Of a DNA stretch of 64,000 bases, positions 1-12,004 are shown piece by piece; within the stretch, counting starts at the first letter, position 1; each line of letters begins with the position of its first letter. Location of the stretch: assembly GCA_963576725.1 (NCBI GenBank), contig OY755237.1, positions 68,341,472-68,405,471 on the forward strand, written 5' to 3'. A program made the translations under genes and the position numbers. Source of the stretch: Azorinus chamasolen. Taxonomy: Eukaryota; Mollusca; Bivalvia; Cardiida; Solecurtidae. The notes under the pieces are model-generated. The model did no database searches. It worked only from the letters and a program-made list of their open reading frames with translations, and had not been told where the DNA came from.

Positions 1-765
1 TGACTTCATCCACGTCTCTATAAACACATACATATGATACTGATTTATCGGAAACGTTCCAAGCATAATCGAATAATCGTCGGCACAGTTCGTAAACGGT
101 AAAACTTTAAACAATCTCTTGGTTATCTGAGCTGATTACACCATTAATTACTGGTCACTTGTTGTTACTTTCAACTTTATTTCTAAGTGAGAACCAGGGT
201 TCAAATAGCTACGTTGTCATCGTAAATTTGGTTTCAAGACGACCAACGCATTATGGATATATTTCATTGTTTCAATGAATAAAATGTGTTCATTAATCGA
301 AATTCTATTATTTTACATAAATATTTGTACTGCAGCCATTGAAGTCGTTGCAACTATTTACCCAGTACAGTTCAGTTATGTTCGTCTTTGAAAACCGACT
401 TGACCCAGATAGCAGACCCAGATGAGACGGCTCCTGTAGGGATCGTCTCATCAGATTCTGCTGTTTGTTAATGAAATAATATAGAGCCATCCGATTCTAA
501 AGTGCATGTCAGTCATGGTCATCATTCGCTGTGTTCACAATGCCACTATAAACAGTAAGCTAATTAATGTTTATACAGTCAAGTATGCTCATCGGAACCT
601 TATCGGTATGATGTAATTATATAGGAAGGCAATGAAGTTGTAACATTCCATTGGGTTTTGTTTTAAATTACTGTTAGGAAATGCGTTATAAAACCCGATT
701 ACGGGAGACAGTGGACGAAATGAAGAAACCAAATGCACTGTAATAGCGCTCTCCATAAAATAGTA
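1..765. other. Non-coding stretch with one small palindrome
   Basis: No credible gene is seen. The only structure is an inverted repeat at about 411-462 built around GATGAGACG and CGTCTCATC, a member of the dispersed hairpin family that recurs through the window. Confidence 0.6.
411..462. repeat. Dispersed palindrome, TGATGAGACG family
   Basis: The left arm CAGACCCAGATGAGACG and the right arm CGTCTCATCAGATTCTG pair over about 20 bases around a short loop. Similar hairpins occur at 29362, 47945, 49824, 53690, 61440 and 61950, two of them (47945, 49824) at the centre of TTAA-flanked MITEs, so this is probably the core of a decayed MITE. Confidence 0.6.
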
Positions 766-970
766 CGGTAAAACCTCTCTATAAAGGCCACTAAATTACA
801 TCAAATGTTTTGTGTTAAAGGCAGGTGGCTGATTCAAGCAATGTGAATGTAAAACAGAACGCTCCAATAGGAGCGTTCTGTTTTACTTTCACCTTGCTTA
901 AAGCAGACACCTGCCCTAAATACGAACTAAATAAACACAATTTAGTGACCGTTATAGAGCGGTTTGACTG
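766..970. mobile_element. Pogo/Tigger-like foldback MITE, 205 bp
   Basis: The ends are inverted copies of CRGTAAAACCTCTCTATAA, flanked by TA, and nearly the whole element folds back on itself around an inner hairpin with AGAACGCTCC and GGAGCGTTCT. A second full-length copy of almost the same size lies at 10711-10914. It has no coding capacity; a 60-codon frame across it is chance. The TA duplication and CAGT ends point to Tc1/mariner/pogo-type mobilisation in trans. The left terminus has a CA to CG change. Confidence 0.85.
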
Positions 971-1484
971 TACCTACTTTCACAATGAGAACAATAACAC
1001 TTATTAAAGCTGATAGATGTAAGATAAATGTAAGTTAAGACATTTGTGTTTGACACGTGTGCTTCTGGATCTATTCTTGTGACGTAACTTGAATAAATAA
1101 ATGTTCATATACCACCGTCCTATTATTCGTAAAAGTGCATATTTTAAAGGCAGCCATCAAGGACATTTTAAAATTCATACTTCCCATGACAGAAATTTAT
1201 ATGTTTTAGAAATAAGTGTCTGTGGCAAACAAAATATAGTGTACACTCTCCAGTTTCTACGATAACAAAATAATCCTATGTATACCTGTCTTTATAAAAC
1301 TTAAGCGAACATATGTTCATGATGTCATTATTTCTTACATAAATACTCAACAGGGAAAGGGTTAACGAGATCAAAGTGTTAAAGTGGACTTGACTATAGG
1401 ATGTTTAACGATCCTACGATGCTTCACATAGTTTAACATTTTAGAACAGGATCTATTCAACATCTAGCGTTCGTTTCATGGTAG
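971..1484. other. Non-coding stretch
   Basis: No gene seen. An AGGGAAAGGGTTAA motif near 1352-1366 matches the right terminus of the TTAA-flanked MITEs found later in the window, so a decayed copy may end here. Confidence 0.5.
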
Positions 1485-1576
1485 TGGTAGATTAATGCAG
1501 GCCATAAGTAATGCTGAAGTTCTCACGGGAGCTTTGTGCATTACTGTTGTTCTGCATTAAGCAAAAACCTGCTTTA
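1485..1576. repeat. MITE hairpin core (decayed)
   Basis: The arms around TTAATGCAGGCC and TTCTGCATTAAGCA pair, with GGGAGCTTTGTGC at the loop. This matches the inner fold of the pogo-like MITEs at 11588 and 23673. The outer terminus is partly visible at 1605-1625 as TTAGGCCAGGTTCTACTA. Confidence 0.6.
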
Positions 1577-1834
1577 TAGGACTCCAATATTATCTAAATG
1601 AATGGTCGCTTAGGCCAGGTTCTACTATATTGCACATTGAATGCTGCTACAAATCGTTGCATGGAGGTTTCTTGCAGTTATAGCTGTAAATAGCTGCATT
1701 CATGTCTAAGTAACACACACTGCGTTTTGCCAGATCACTTTGTTGGCATTGATCATTAGCTGAAATAAGCATTCAATTCAATATCTTTATTTCCTCCAGA
1801 TTGGAGATATGAATAATATGCATTGTCGTACAAA

Positions 1835-1881
<47 letters not shown>

Positions 1882-2427
1882 CAAAAGAAAAGAAAAAACA
1901 AATATCTGTACACAATACACCCGTAGTAACGGTTAGGTAATGTAAAGATGTCTAGTACTTTCGACACGTTATATAAACATTTTTACAAGTACTTGTCGCT
2001 TTCAGATTTCAGATCATCAAAACGTCATGCACAAGGGAATAATCGGACTATATTCTGCACATCGCAATACGCCTGATAGAACCCTTATCGAAAAGAAACA
2101 TAAGACTTCTAGGCGTATTACATAACTGTATGAACATGTTCTACATTTACATTAGCAATAATTCATATAGTATACTGACTCTCATGAATATAGACCCGCC
2201 ACTTAATGGGGTCGCACTGGTTGCTAGCCTAGTAACAACACATAGTAAACAACACTTCCGTAAAAAGTAAGGCGGTAATCTCTATAATTAGTTTGAAGTC
2301 CGATCGGACACGCAGTTCAAACAGGAACTAATCAGATTCGAGCCCGTATACGGAGTCAGAGATCTGCACACGGTCAACGTTTCGAAATTCAGGTAAATGA
2401 ATTTACATATACTACAGTGTAACGTTA
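1577..2427. other. Non-coding stretch with microsatellite
   Basis: No gene seen. It contains the (CA)n/(TA)n tract listed separately and runs up to the 3' end of the minus-strand LINE. Confidence 0.5.
1836..1881. repeat. (CA)n then (TA)n microsatellite
   Basis: A pure CA dinucleotide run of about 33 bases is followed directly by a TA run. A cysteine/valine-rich frame read from the other strand is an artefact of this repeat. Confidence 0.95.
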
Positions 2428-3520
2428 TCATACACTGTTAAAGCAAGATGCAATGTACTTAAAGGAAGTTGAAAGGAATTGCTTTTCGCTATGAGACTCA
2501 TTATCCAGGATAGGTGCGATCGGCGATCCTAGGATTTTGAGTGTCCAAGCGAAAACGTCTAGTCGCGAAAGTTCGTCTGAAAAGTTTATGCCGTGAGTTT
2601 CCCTGACATCAGATTTAAAGTGCTGTCTGTGATATTCAGTATGCATACACTCGCTAAGGAAGTGAACAAGTTCTTCGTAGTATGTAGACCCACATAGGGG
2701 GCATGTTTTAGCCTCTAACTGAGGAGTTCTGTACCATACCTTGGCTACGGTTGCCATAATATGCCTAAATGAACTTTATTTAAACACTTTGTATACGACA
2801 CATGGTTGAACCACGGGATGTAATATTCTGAAAAATGCGAAGTCAGTGTCAGTAGCCATTCTTTGGTCCCACAAAACAGATTCACTGATAGCTACTGCAT
2901 TGTTAACAATGTTTTTCCAGGTACGTTTTCGTGGCAAATAGTTCGGGTCTGAAATGAAGGTATTGACAATTGCAGTCAGCCTGTATTTTGCAAGTAGATT
3001 ACAAATGTCTGGTATAAATCCATAAGTTACTGACGATTTACTTGATATATACAGGTAGTATTTCCGTAAAAAGATTTCTTTCGTTATACAATATGTCGGT
3101 AGCGTTAAGATTTTATGAAGGAAAATCAGTTTCTGTTTTTCTATCACCGAACATAGTCGATATAGGCCCAGCATTGATTCTGCAATATCCGACCTGTATT
3201 TTCTTGACGATGTAATGTTGGAATTTGTCTATTGCATTTATGTCAGTTTGCGTTAGGTTGTTCCACAATTCAGATCCATATAAAACTGTTGGTATAATTA
3301 CCTTTTGGTACAGGTCGCGTGATACGAGGGGATTTACTCCTTGCGGGTGGATTCCTTGACCGGCCATTGCATAAAATAAATTTCTGCCCTTTTGTATTCT
3401 TTGTTCGATACGGACACGGAGTTGCAAATTCGAGGTCTGTGTAATGCCTAGATGTTCAGTAGCTTTAGTCTGTTCGAGACAGTTATTCCCGAAAAGAATG
3501 GTAACTTCTGGAGGTATTCG
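2428..3520 (-). pseudogene. LINE ORF2, C-terminal region with zinc knuckle
   Basis: Downstream of the RT stop the minus strand continues as LGITQTSNLQLRVRIEQ..., shifts frame near 3170, and runs through a helical region to another in-frame TAA at 2776-2778. The last segment carries CPLCG...HFLSEC, a CxxC...H...C knuckle typical of the ORF2 tail in CR1/Jockey-like LINEs, and ends at 2428. It is thought to assist nucleic-acid binding during target priming. Two stops and one frameshift make it non-functional here. Confidence 0.8.
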
Positions 3521-5248
3521 TCATTTACTGAATACTACAATATTCGACTTCCGTACATTTATATCCATAAGCCAAGAGCAACAATATCTGTAGACAATGT
3601 CAACTAGTTTCTGCAGATTCAAAGGAGATATCGCGATTAAGGAAAGATCGTCGGCAAAAGCTGGGTTACCACATTGTACTGACATTATGTTTGCTCCGTA
3701 ACTACTAGTTTCTAAAAGGTTCAGAAGCTCATCAATATACGCGAGATAGTAAAACGTGGAGAGTACACCACCCTGACGAACGCCCCGTTTTACGTAGATG
3801 ACGTCTGACTTCATGTTGCAGGTCTTGATGATGCATTTCAACTCATCGTAAGATGCTTTCAGAAGACGTAAGCATTTACCCCTAATCCCTAGACGTCCGA
3901 GCTTAACGAATAGTCGATCATGGTCTACACAGTCAAATACGGCCTTTTGATCAAGGAACGCGACGTATACGTCACTGTGACGTTCTATATTGTAATAGAT
4001 AGTTTCCTGAAGGTTAAAAGCAGTAGTCAAGCAGCTCAGATTTTTCTGGAAGCCGTGCTGCTGACAAGAGGGGAACTGTTCTACAAACCTGAGTTTGTTT
4101 CTGTTAATTCTGTTTAGCACGGCTTTTTCAAATATTTTACAAAAGCACGGCATTAAAGAGATCGGTCTAAAACTGTCTGGAGCGGTTTTACACTTTCCCT
4201 TTCCTTTGTAAACTGGAATAAGTATGCTTGTCTTCCAGTCGCTCGGTATCTTTTCGAAATGTAAGATCGTATTGAATAGGAATGTAATTGCTGTGCGGAA
4301 CGAGTTACCTGCGAATAAGACGTGCTCGTTAAGGATTCCATCGTGGCCAGGGCTTTTACGTTTAGAGAGGGATTTAACAACGCTGCCGATTTCTTCCTCG
4401 GTGTCACCGGTACTAATCTCAGAGTTTTCACGATAACAGTAACCGTTCAACTCTTCGATTAGACCTGTATTATCTACACGGTTAGCACTGAACACATTAG
4501 AGTAATGTTGTTCAAAGCCTTTTATGACATTTTCGTTACAATATGAAGTTCCATTGACGTTTAATTTCGTACAGTTCCCTGGTGGTTTCCCACTTTTCTT
4601 ACGTAGTAGTTTCCAAAACATTCTATAGTCGAGTTCCGCGGCTTTGTTGAGTTCATCGAACACTGAATTGTCGTAAGCTTCGCGATTTTTTCTCTGTGTC
4701 TTTCTAAATATTCGTTTCGCTTCTTTGTAATTCCTGTACGATTCAAATGCATTGCCACGCGGTCTACCTTCGTTAATACATACTCGTCTTTTCAGTCTGG
4801 CGTGCGCATGCGTATATTTCACTTCCTGTGACCAGTACGGTTTTGCGCGTTTATTAAAGTGGCTGGTCGGAAGTTGACGGTCCAATTCATGAAGGATAGT
4901 AACTAGCGCGGAGTTTATAACATCAGGTGTGTGTGTATAATTAGATTGATCCGAGTAGGCAATTTCTAATAGAGTTTCCAGTTGCCTTGTGACCTCGTTA
5001 CTGTAGTTTAGAAGATGCCATTCCGTGCATTTGTTCCAGGCCGTTTTGTGTCCTACTACCGGTGGCGGCATTTGTACTAGCGCCTGTTTAATTTGAAAGG
5101 TCATCGGCAGATAGTCAGAGGTAAATATATCAGTTTCACTAACGATGTCAAACGATTGAATCGAGGCTGCCGATGAGCTATCAACAAATACATAATCAAT
5201 GGTGGATCTACTAGGAATGAAGGTAAATCGGTCGCAAAGTTTAAACAT
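3521..5248 (-). pseudogene. LINE ORF2, reverse transcriptase core
   Basis: An open stretch of 575 codons. It begins in the last endonuclease motif (SRSTIDYVF, residues 14-22) and carries the RT motifs in order: SILIPVYKGKGK near 341-352, SFRPISLMPCFCKIFEK near 359-375, motif A FLDQKAVFDCVDH at 431-443, motif B RQGGVLSTFY at 491-500, and motif C FADD at 531-534. All catalytic Asp residues are present, so this segment alone could look intact. The frame ends at a TGA (3521-3523), but homologous protein sequence continues in the same frame beyond it, so the TGA is a nonsense change within a decayed ORF2. Confidence 0.9.
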
Positions 5249-5877
5249 CTTTTGAAGGGAAACTAACCCATTTTACTTAACAAACGAACTGACGAGCAAA
5301 GATTTCCGTGAAGTACGTGGCCTTAACTTGTCTTGTACTTCTACCAGTTGCCCATTGAAATCACCGGCAAGGATTACATTACCAAATTGGGTATAGTGCA
5401 TTAGCAATGCTTCTACCTCCCCTAGCGTGCGTTTATAAGTTTCTATGTCGTTATCAGCAGGCATATATATATACAAAAAATGAGCATAGGATCAGTATGC
5501 TGGGCCTTTAGCTCGATTCCTATGACTCTGTCACTGCTTATACCATCGATCTTCTCCGCACAAGCTGCTACCGATTTCCTTAGTAGTATCGCTGTCCCCG
5601 CTTTCCCACATGCCAGAGTACTGTACTGATCGACGGACTCGTCGATCATAAGTATCGATTAGTATTCAGGATTAATACTGTCCAAGAAGCAGGCTGACCG
5701 CGGTAGGAGCTTATGTTCCGTAATTAAGGCTATGTCGACATTATACTTGTCTAGCATTTGGGAACGCGGGTACGCCGAAGACATGATACCCCTTACATTC
5801 CAGCAGAATACGTTAAGTACCATTAAAGTTAGTAGGGTGGTCGCTAAGGGGTTTCGACCCATTGAAAAGTACTTCAT
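5249..5877 (-). pseudogene. LINE ORF2, endonuclease (EEP) domain
   Basis: Motifs of the exonuclease-endonuclease-phosphatase family appear in order: NVFCWNVRGI at the start, ALITEHKL with the catalytic Glu, VILAGDFNGQL with the catalytic Asp/Asn pair, and SRSTIDYVFVD at the join to the RT segment. The domain nicks target DNA for target-primed reverse transcription. It is broken by an in-frame TAA at 5659-5661, a frameshift at the short TA run near 5466-5473, and a second in-frame TAA at 5273-5275. The likely start is the Met at or near 5877, though the first hydrophobic residues may belong upstream. Confidence 0.8.
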
Positions 5878-5918
5878 GTATAAGTCTTGCTACTATCACT
5901 AGCTATTTTAGACAAACT

Positions 5919-7527
5919 TTACCAATCGATGTCACTTGCCTGCCACGAGTTCCTGGGCTCGTAACTGTCATATGCCCTATTCGACGTCCCATTCGACGTT
6001 CCATAGTCGTCGTAACCATACTCGTTATAGACATCGTCTCTGTCCCTGTACGTATATCTGTTCCGTGAATATCTGTTTCTGTATGTCCTACCACGTTTCC
6101 TCTGTCGCCCTTCGCGTTCTTTCTCCCATTCTGTCTTGCTGACCCATTTGCGGCAAGACACGCCTTCGGTCCAGAAATCGTCGCTTTCGAGTTTCCCTTC
6201 GTATTCGAAGTACACGTTTACCCTCGCTGACCAGCCTGTTTTCCCGTAAAACATTGTCATATGTGTCGGTTCCACGTCATTTTCCCTCAGATAATCGCGA
6301 ATGTCCGTTTCGCTAACACTTGCATCTATGTTCCCAACGAAATAAGATGTCACTTTGCGTCTTCTGGCTGCAATAAATCTACCGGTATTAGACTCACCGT
6401 ATCCCATTTCCTTCCGTTTACACTTCTGGGTAGCCTTTCCTCGAGCTACAGCAACTGTAGGCTCTGCGAGGTCTAACGGTGTCGACTTTGCGTCGCCATG
6501 ATCAGATGTCCGGCTTGCTTCACGGGATATCTGGGGGGACCCTACACTATCTGCCGTATCCGTGTGCGTCCTTCCGTTAGCAGTTACGTTCTCTACGCCG
6601 CTTGTACTTCCCGAGCACACATATGCGTCGGTTTCGTTTGCCGAACTATCTGCCCTAGATCTGCCACTATTACCCCTCCCTGGGGTTGCGACTTCAGCGT
6701 AACTTAATCCCAAGCTGTCATCCGTTGTGCCAGTCTGCCCCACTTCAGCATTTCTTGGACGATCGAGGAACCTCTTGTTCATTATAACTACCGTGGACCC
6801 TAGTCTTGTCATATCACTCTGTAACTTGGCCACCTGAGGCGTAGATGCCTGGACTGGCATTCGAGAAAATATACTATTAAGTGTCCCATGAATAGTACAA
6901 AATGTCACTGTTACCTTCGCAACATCAGACTTCAGGTCATTCAGAATATGTGAGTCGGTTCTCTGTCTAATAGATATCTCCGCTACTTCGGATTGTATCT
7001 GGGTTAATATCGCAAGGACATCAGGCTTAAGTAGTTCGTTTGTCAGGTCAGTGGGATCCGTCCCTTCGTCGATAACCACTGTATCGTTATTCGCGCCATG
7101 TAAACCAGTAAACACGTCAGTTATCTCCCTTGTCCGTTCACCATTAAGGAACGCACTCAATACGTAACAGTCTGACGCACATTTCTTCTCGCGTGTAGCG
7201 TATGACGAGTTGCGTCTATTGACAATACGCGATTCGGGACATTCCGGGAACCCATCTAGCCCGTTCCGCCAGCCTCTCTCTGTAGTCATTGATCCTACTG
7301 TAATCGTTCCCACACAGTTGCAGCAGTTCCGCTACGTAAATATCCCTCGGGTAACTTTCTAAGCTAACATCGATGTCCTGGTAAAATTGCTGTGGCCTTG
7401 GTGCCTGTGAGTAATCTTCCAGATCACCATCGCCATCGCAGGTCGCATACGGCACATCTTTCTCCATTTTAATCTTCATTAGTCGATTATTAATAATTTG
7501 CTTCGGGTCCGTCTGATCAGGATCCAT
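5919..7527 (-). pseudogene. LINE ORF1 with RRM-like domain, one frameshift
   Basis: The first 103 codons (7527 to about 7250) and the next 450 (7313 to 5919) overlap in different frames. Reading AERARWVPGMSRI in the first and then ESRIVNRRNSSY in the second suggests a single ancestral protein with one frameshift near 7250. The N-terminal part is acidic and polar. The middle is low-complexity and Ser/Thr/Asp-rich. Around 110-180 residues before the end a fold starting SYFVGNIDASVSETDIRDYL resembles an RRM (beta strand, DI helix, VNVYFEYEG strand). The C-terminus is Arg/Tyr-rich, consistent with RNA binding. In related LINEs ORF1 coats the element RNA. No known domain was confirmed by search. 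Confidence 0.65.
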
Positions 7528-8639
7528 ACTATGGGCTACATTTGCTACTAATACTCCCGATTATCTCCCTTGACCTACTACTGTCTTCCATGTATAACAA
7601 TACACATCCATATAACATACCAGTGGGCAGTAGAGCGTGACGGATTTTCGCTCATTGCCCGTAGGGGTTATTTCAAATTTCGTACTCCCCCCACCCACTT
7701 CGATCTGCAAGTAATACAGGAAAGTTCTCCAAAGTCACAAAACGCGATTTCAAATCTCCACAATGTCACCTGTGCTGATGCTACATACTATTCAGGAGTG
7801 CGATGGCTGCTTTTTCCATCAGTATGGATGTCTATACTATTTATCTACCAGTTTTCTTTTCCCACAATCGACAGAAGGCAATGTAAACAATGCTGGTTCC
7901 CGACAGCCCATCAAATACCACACAACCACGCACAAAAACTAACTGCAGCCATAGGCGGATATACTGTTACTGCTTATAGTAGTAGTCTCATTTTTCAGGC
8001 ATAACGGAATAGAAAGTGTGTAATTATCGTCTCTAATCTGTTTTATAATCAGTTGAGCATTTAAAGTAAATAATCACTATTTCCACAACGGATTGGAAAA
8101 TGGAAATACTTTACAGTCGAATGTCTATAAAGCGAATATCGATACTCAGCAAGAATAGAAACGCCCATCTTTTATACATAACGTAGCTCTATTTGTGTGT
8201 GTATAACGTGTCCGATGTAAATGTATTTGTTACCCTGCCAGTATAAAGAATACGACCATGCAATGTTTCACCATGTAAATTACGCACATGTCAGTCAGTA
8301 GCTAGAGCAATGAGTTTCCCTGTGTACGCTACACATATAGTCGATAACTCCATGCCGTACAAATCATGCGGTCGTACATTCCATCGGTAGTTATGGCAAA
8401 ACAACTGAGCGACTTACAGCACGTTACCGACTTACAGCACGTTACCGACCGACAGATACTGTTTGAGAACGGCCTCGACTTGAAAAACCACGTGTGACGA
8501 TAGTCAGAATCTACCGCCACATCACGTTGATCAATGTCGATCGCCAGCCCCCCCTCCCCCTTGCGGCTAGGCGGTTCGTTGTCTAGGCTAAGTGTCTAAG
8601 TGTCGTTTGCGTCGGTCGCAACCACCAACGTATTAGAGC
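7528..8639. other. Non-coding stretch; may include LINE 5' UTR
   Basis: No gene is recognised. A 144-codon frame at 7570-8004 (+) has no family resemblance and is probably chance or the antisense of the LINE leader. An 18-bp unit GACTTACAGCACGTTACC is repeated in tandem at 8411-8428 and 8429-8446. Confidence 0.5.
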
Positions 8640-9107
8640 ACGGTGACATGGCATTGGTCAGATAGTGACCTGGCGCCATCGTGCTGCCAGATTTCTACGG
8701 GCATGACATAATCTGTTTTGGAGAAGCACAGAATGGAACTGGGTTTTGTTTATGGACGAATCTCGGTTCAACGGAGGTTATGCAGATTGTAGGCTACGCG
8801 TCTACATGTTCAAGAAAGTAGTATTAGCAGATTACTGCGTTGTTGAGAGTGACAGATGTCATGGTTTGGAGTGGGCTCATAGGAAACCTAAAGATATGCC
8901 TGGTTATTATAGAGGCATTAAGTTCAGCGTAATTTTGCTGATGTGCTAAATACACATGCATTACTATTTATACAGCAGCGTGACCCAAACGTGTTATCAT
9001 TGCAAGATAATGCCCGTTCGCATATTGCCAAGTTCACCACGCAGCATTTGGCACAGAGCAACCTCCTTCCATGGCATGCAGGTTCCCCATAACACTGAAA
9101 ATGTCTA
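8640..9107 (+). pseudogene. Tc1-like transposase relic
   Basis: Fragments of the DDE transposase of Tc1/mariner elements lie in shifted frames. The first reads WVLFMDESRF, holding the first catalytic Asp, then ADCRLRVY and ADYCVVESDR. After a frameshift near 8940 the strand reads QQRDPNVLSLQDNARSHIA, which carries the second catalytic Asp, and ends LAQSNLLPWHAGSP with a stop where the family has the PxxSPDLSPIEH block. The third catalytic residue is therefore lost. The N-terminal DNA-binding half is not recognisable. No terminal inverted repeats were found. Confidence 0.8.
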
Positions 9108-10710
9108 CTCACATTTAAACCTGGTGTACTTTTGACACCCCAGATTCGATCAAGCTTTTAATATATCACTGACAGATTGTCAAACTGATTGGATCCTAAT
9201 CAGACGCCGAATTTGCAAATGCAATTCAGCCTGCGATTAGTGTTATAAACGTTAAATTGCAGATAGCTAAGGGTTCATTATGAACTTTAGGCAGATGACC
9301 TTCAGCAGAGTTCGAGAAAGGAGCCACGACTACTTATGTTTGTTATATCCACCATGTATAATACACGTGACATCAAATCGTCCGTAAATGTGGACCTGCT
9401 CGGAGAAATAGCTCTTACGGAGCTTTATTTATCGTTTTAAAAATAATCCAAACACAAAACATCATCTTTAAACAAAATAAATTAATCTGTGAAATGAGCT
9501 GGTTGATAAAAATAAGCTGACTGTTATGCTCATAAAAGGAGTATGTGAGGATAGAATGCCACTTTGTCCGCCTGTTCGTCCCGCCGTTCAGTCTGTATCC
9601 ATAACTATATCCAAAATTATTTAATGCTAATTAATAAAAAAAACACTTACAATTGTAATAGAGCAGGATATTTGGACGTTCATTGTATATGTATAGGACA
9701 TTCAACACTGCGTTTTCTTGCCCAGGCAATATTTCTAGAAACTGGTGATGGAATGCATATATAAAGCTTGACATAAGGGAGTTCACTGTACACGGATATT
9801 AACTATACATTGTTTCACATATATCCGTCTTATTTTAGTCCTTTTTGTTCTCTTGTCATTTTTATCTACAACATTTCCTAATTTCAAGCTCAAGTATTGA
9901 ACCAAAGTAGTAGATCAGTATACCACGAGGAATTGCAGGGCTTATTTCACACAACTCTCTCATCTTTCAAAGAGGTTATGTCCCCTTTTTGATATTTTCC
10001 ATATCTTCTTTCTTGTCTTGTACTTTGTCTGAACGTGCTAGTTGTGACCCCTAACACTGTCCCATTATTTTATTGGCACCATATGCTTTTTACCATGTGT
10101 TTTACTTTCTTGTCACTTATGTCTGTAAAAATAACTTCAACGATATCACATGCAAACAAATGACACATGATTTACTAATATAGCAGATGACGAGAAAGTG
10201 CAGTATAATACGTACACAACGCCAAATCCTTATTGACATATCTCATCTTTGGTATTCCTTTTCGTATTTGCAATAGTCTCCTGTTTGGATCATTGCGTCT
10301 GATACTGTTGTAGGGAAATTATGGAACTAAGTCTAAATGCAGTGTGTGATGTTCAAGTTCAATAACTGATGTATCGCAATAGTCAATTAGTCTTAGTTGC
10401 TATTATTTTTTATCCTTTTTGTTTGTACTAAATATCATGGGATACGAAGAACATTAAACAGATATATAATAATGCCGTATCTTATTTCGAAATTATTTCT
10501 CATTGTCACGTTGCGCCGTTAATGCTGAACCATTAGCTGATAGACACTTATAAAGCATGGCCTACAATCTCGAGAAACCCTTGATTAGTATACGTGATAT
10601 GTGTGTTTGAGTACTTTTACATGACTTTGTGCGAGAGCGCATTTCATTTGTGCTTCTGACGTTGCTAGACACTGTCATGTGTCTTGTTCATATTTTCTGC
10701 CTGACTTCTA
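9108..10710. other. Non-coding AT-rich stretch
   Basis: No gene seen. One arm of the dispersed palindrome (GGATCCTAATCAGACGCCGA) lies at about 9191-9210. Confidence 0.5.
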
Positions 10711-10914
10711 CAGTAAAACCTCTCTATAACGGCCACTGAATGACATCAAGTATTTTGTGTTAAAGGCAGGTGGCTGTTTAAAGCAAGGTGAAAGTAAAAC
10801 AGAACGCTCTTATAGGAGCTTTCTGATTTACTTTCACCTTGCTTTAAGCAGCCACCTGCCCTAAATACTAACTAATTAACACTTTTTAGTGGCCGTTATA
10901 GAGAGGTTTTACTG
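10711..10914. mobile_element. Pogo/Tigger-like foldback MITE, 204 bp, perfect ends
   Basis: Both termini carry the same 27-bp inverted repeat beginning CAGTAAAACCTCTCTATAAC, with no mismatch, and the element is flanked by TA on each side. The interior is a second long inverted repeat: GGCAGGTGGCTGTTTAAAGC and its partner GCTTTAAGCAGCCACCTGCC, with AGAACGCTC/GAGCTTTCT at the tip. It encodes nothing. This is the best-preserved member of the family in the window and would serve as its reference copy. Confidence 0.92.
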
Positions 10915-10916
10915 TA

Positions 10917-11587
10917 TTCTAATATTCGAAACCTTAAAACAAGACAACAGGGTTTGTTTAAAAAGGTTTCTTGGCACACGGTGTCTCCACTATATAAACG
11001 TGATAGTACATGCTGCTGGCAATAAAATTAACTGTTTTAACACAATTTAAGAATTATAGGTGTTTGTTGTTTTAAAACACTTTAAATAATGTTAATTGAC
11101 GGCGCAATACTAGTACAGTGTCTCTTTTAGTTAATTGTTTCTGTGAGCAATAATTAACCTCTTTTTGCTACTACAACACTATTGTACTGACGTAATACCG
11201 ACTGACATTGTAGGACAGTAATATTTTTTTTATGGCAGACACCAGTTCATTGACAACAATAATGCATTTGACTGCTTCGAGTCATTCCTTACTATACTGA
11301 ATAATTGCAAGTCTGTCAACAGACTGAACACATATATTGGACTGCCACAACGACACATTAACCTGCTATATACCAATGTGAGTTTTTTTGTACTTGATAT
11401 ATATTTGTAGGGACTGTATACTTTCCAACCAAACATACACAAAAGGTCGTAAAACATACATTATAATCTGAAAGTGTATTATTGCATCTAATGGCAATTG
11501 CAAACCTACATTTTCACATATATTTCACATACATTTTCCAACTATAATGCTTTAACCCAAGATAATCAAATATTGATCATAAAGATA
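10917..11587. other. Non-coding stretch
   Basis: Nothing recognisable beyond AT-rich sequence between two MITEs. Confidence 0.5.
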
Positions 11588-11776
11588 CAGTAGAGCCTGT
11601 CTTAAGAGACCATTAAAACGAGATCTTATTATATGTATGTAAGGCAAGTGGTAGTTTAATGCAGGTCAAAGTATATTGAAGCTTCCTGCATTACGTTTGC
11701 CTTGCATTAAGCAACCACCTGCTTTTAAAGAGTCTCAAGTTTAATAAATGGATGGTTGCTTAAGACAGGTTCTATG
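11588..11776. mobile_element. Foldback MITE, second pogo-like subfamily
   Basis: The left end CAGTAGAGCCTGTCTTAAG is preceded by TA. The right end CTTAAGACAGGTTCTA is its imperfect inverse. The interior pairs TTAATGCAGG with TTGCATTAAGCAACCACC. Non-coding, moderately decayed. Confidence 0.75.
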
Positions 11777-12004
11777 TACGTTATATTTTTACATTGCATT
11801 TGTTCCTAAATGTGCGATTTTGCATATTTGCAAAGAGAGTATTCACAGGCCAGGCAGTTTCTGTGGGACCCGTCTGAGCAGTTGGTTGGTTGGTTGTGAT
11901 TAACGTCTGTTTCTTCCAACTATTGGCTATTTGGGTGCCCAAGAGAGAAGAGATTGGATGCAGAAAACCCCGGGTGAAATGTTAAACTCTTATGATCGAT
12001 AGTT

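Larger units (their letters stand above)
2428..7527 (-). mobile_element. Decayed CR1/Jockey-type LINE (LINE-1 of this window)
   Basis: A two-ORF non-LTR retrotransposon on the minus strand. In order of transcription: an ORF1-like protein (7527 to 5919), an apurinic-type endonuclease (5877 to 5249), a reverse transcriptase (5248 to 3521), and a thumb/connection region ending in a CCHC-type zinc knuckle (3520 to 2428). Stops and frameshifts break every segment except the RT core, so the copy is dead, but the domain order is preserved and it looks nearly full length. Flanking target-site duplications and the 3' tail could not be fixed by eye. The DQKAVFDCVDH motif A and FADD motif C place it in the APE-type LINE superclade; the clade is not resolved. 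Confidence 0.85.

Noticed and set aside
7570..8004. 144-codon plus-strand frame
   Set aside because: No domain, no family resemblance, and it lies antisense to a probable LINE leader.
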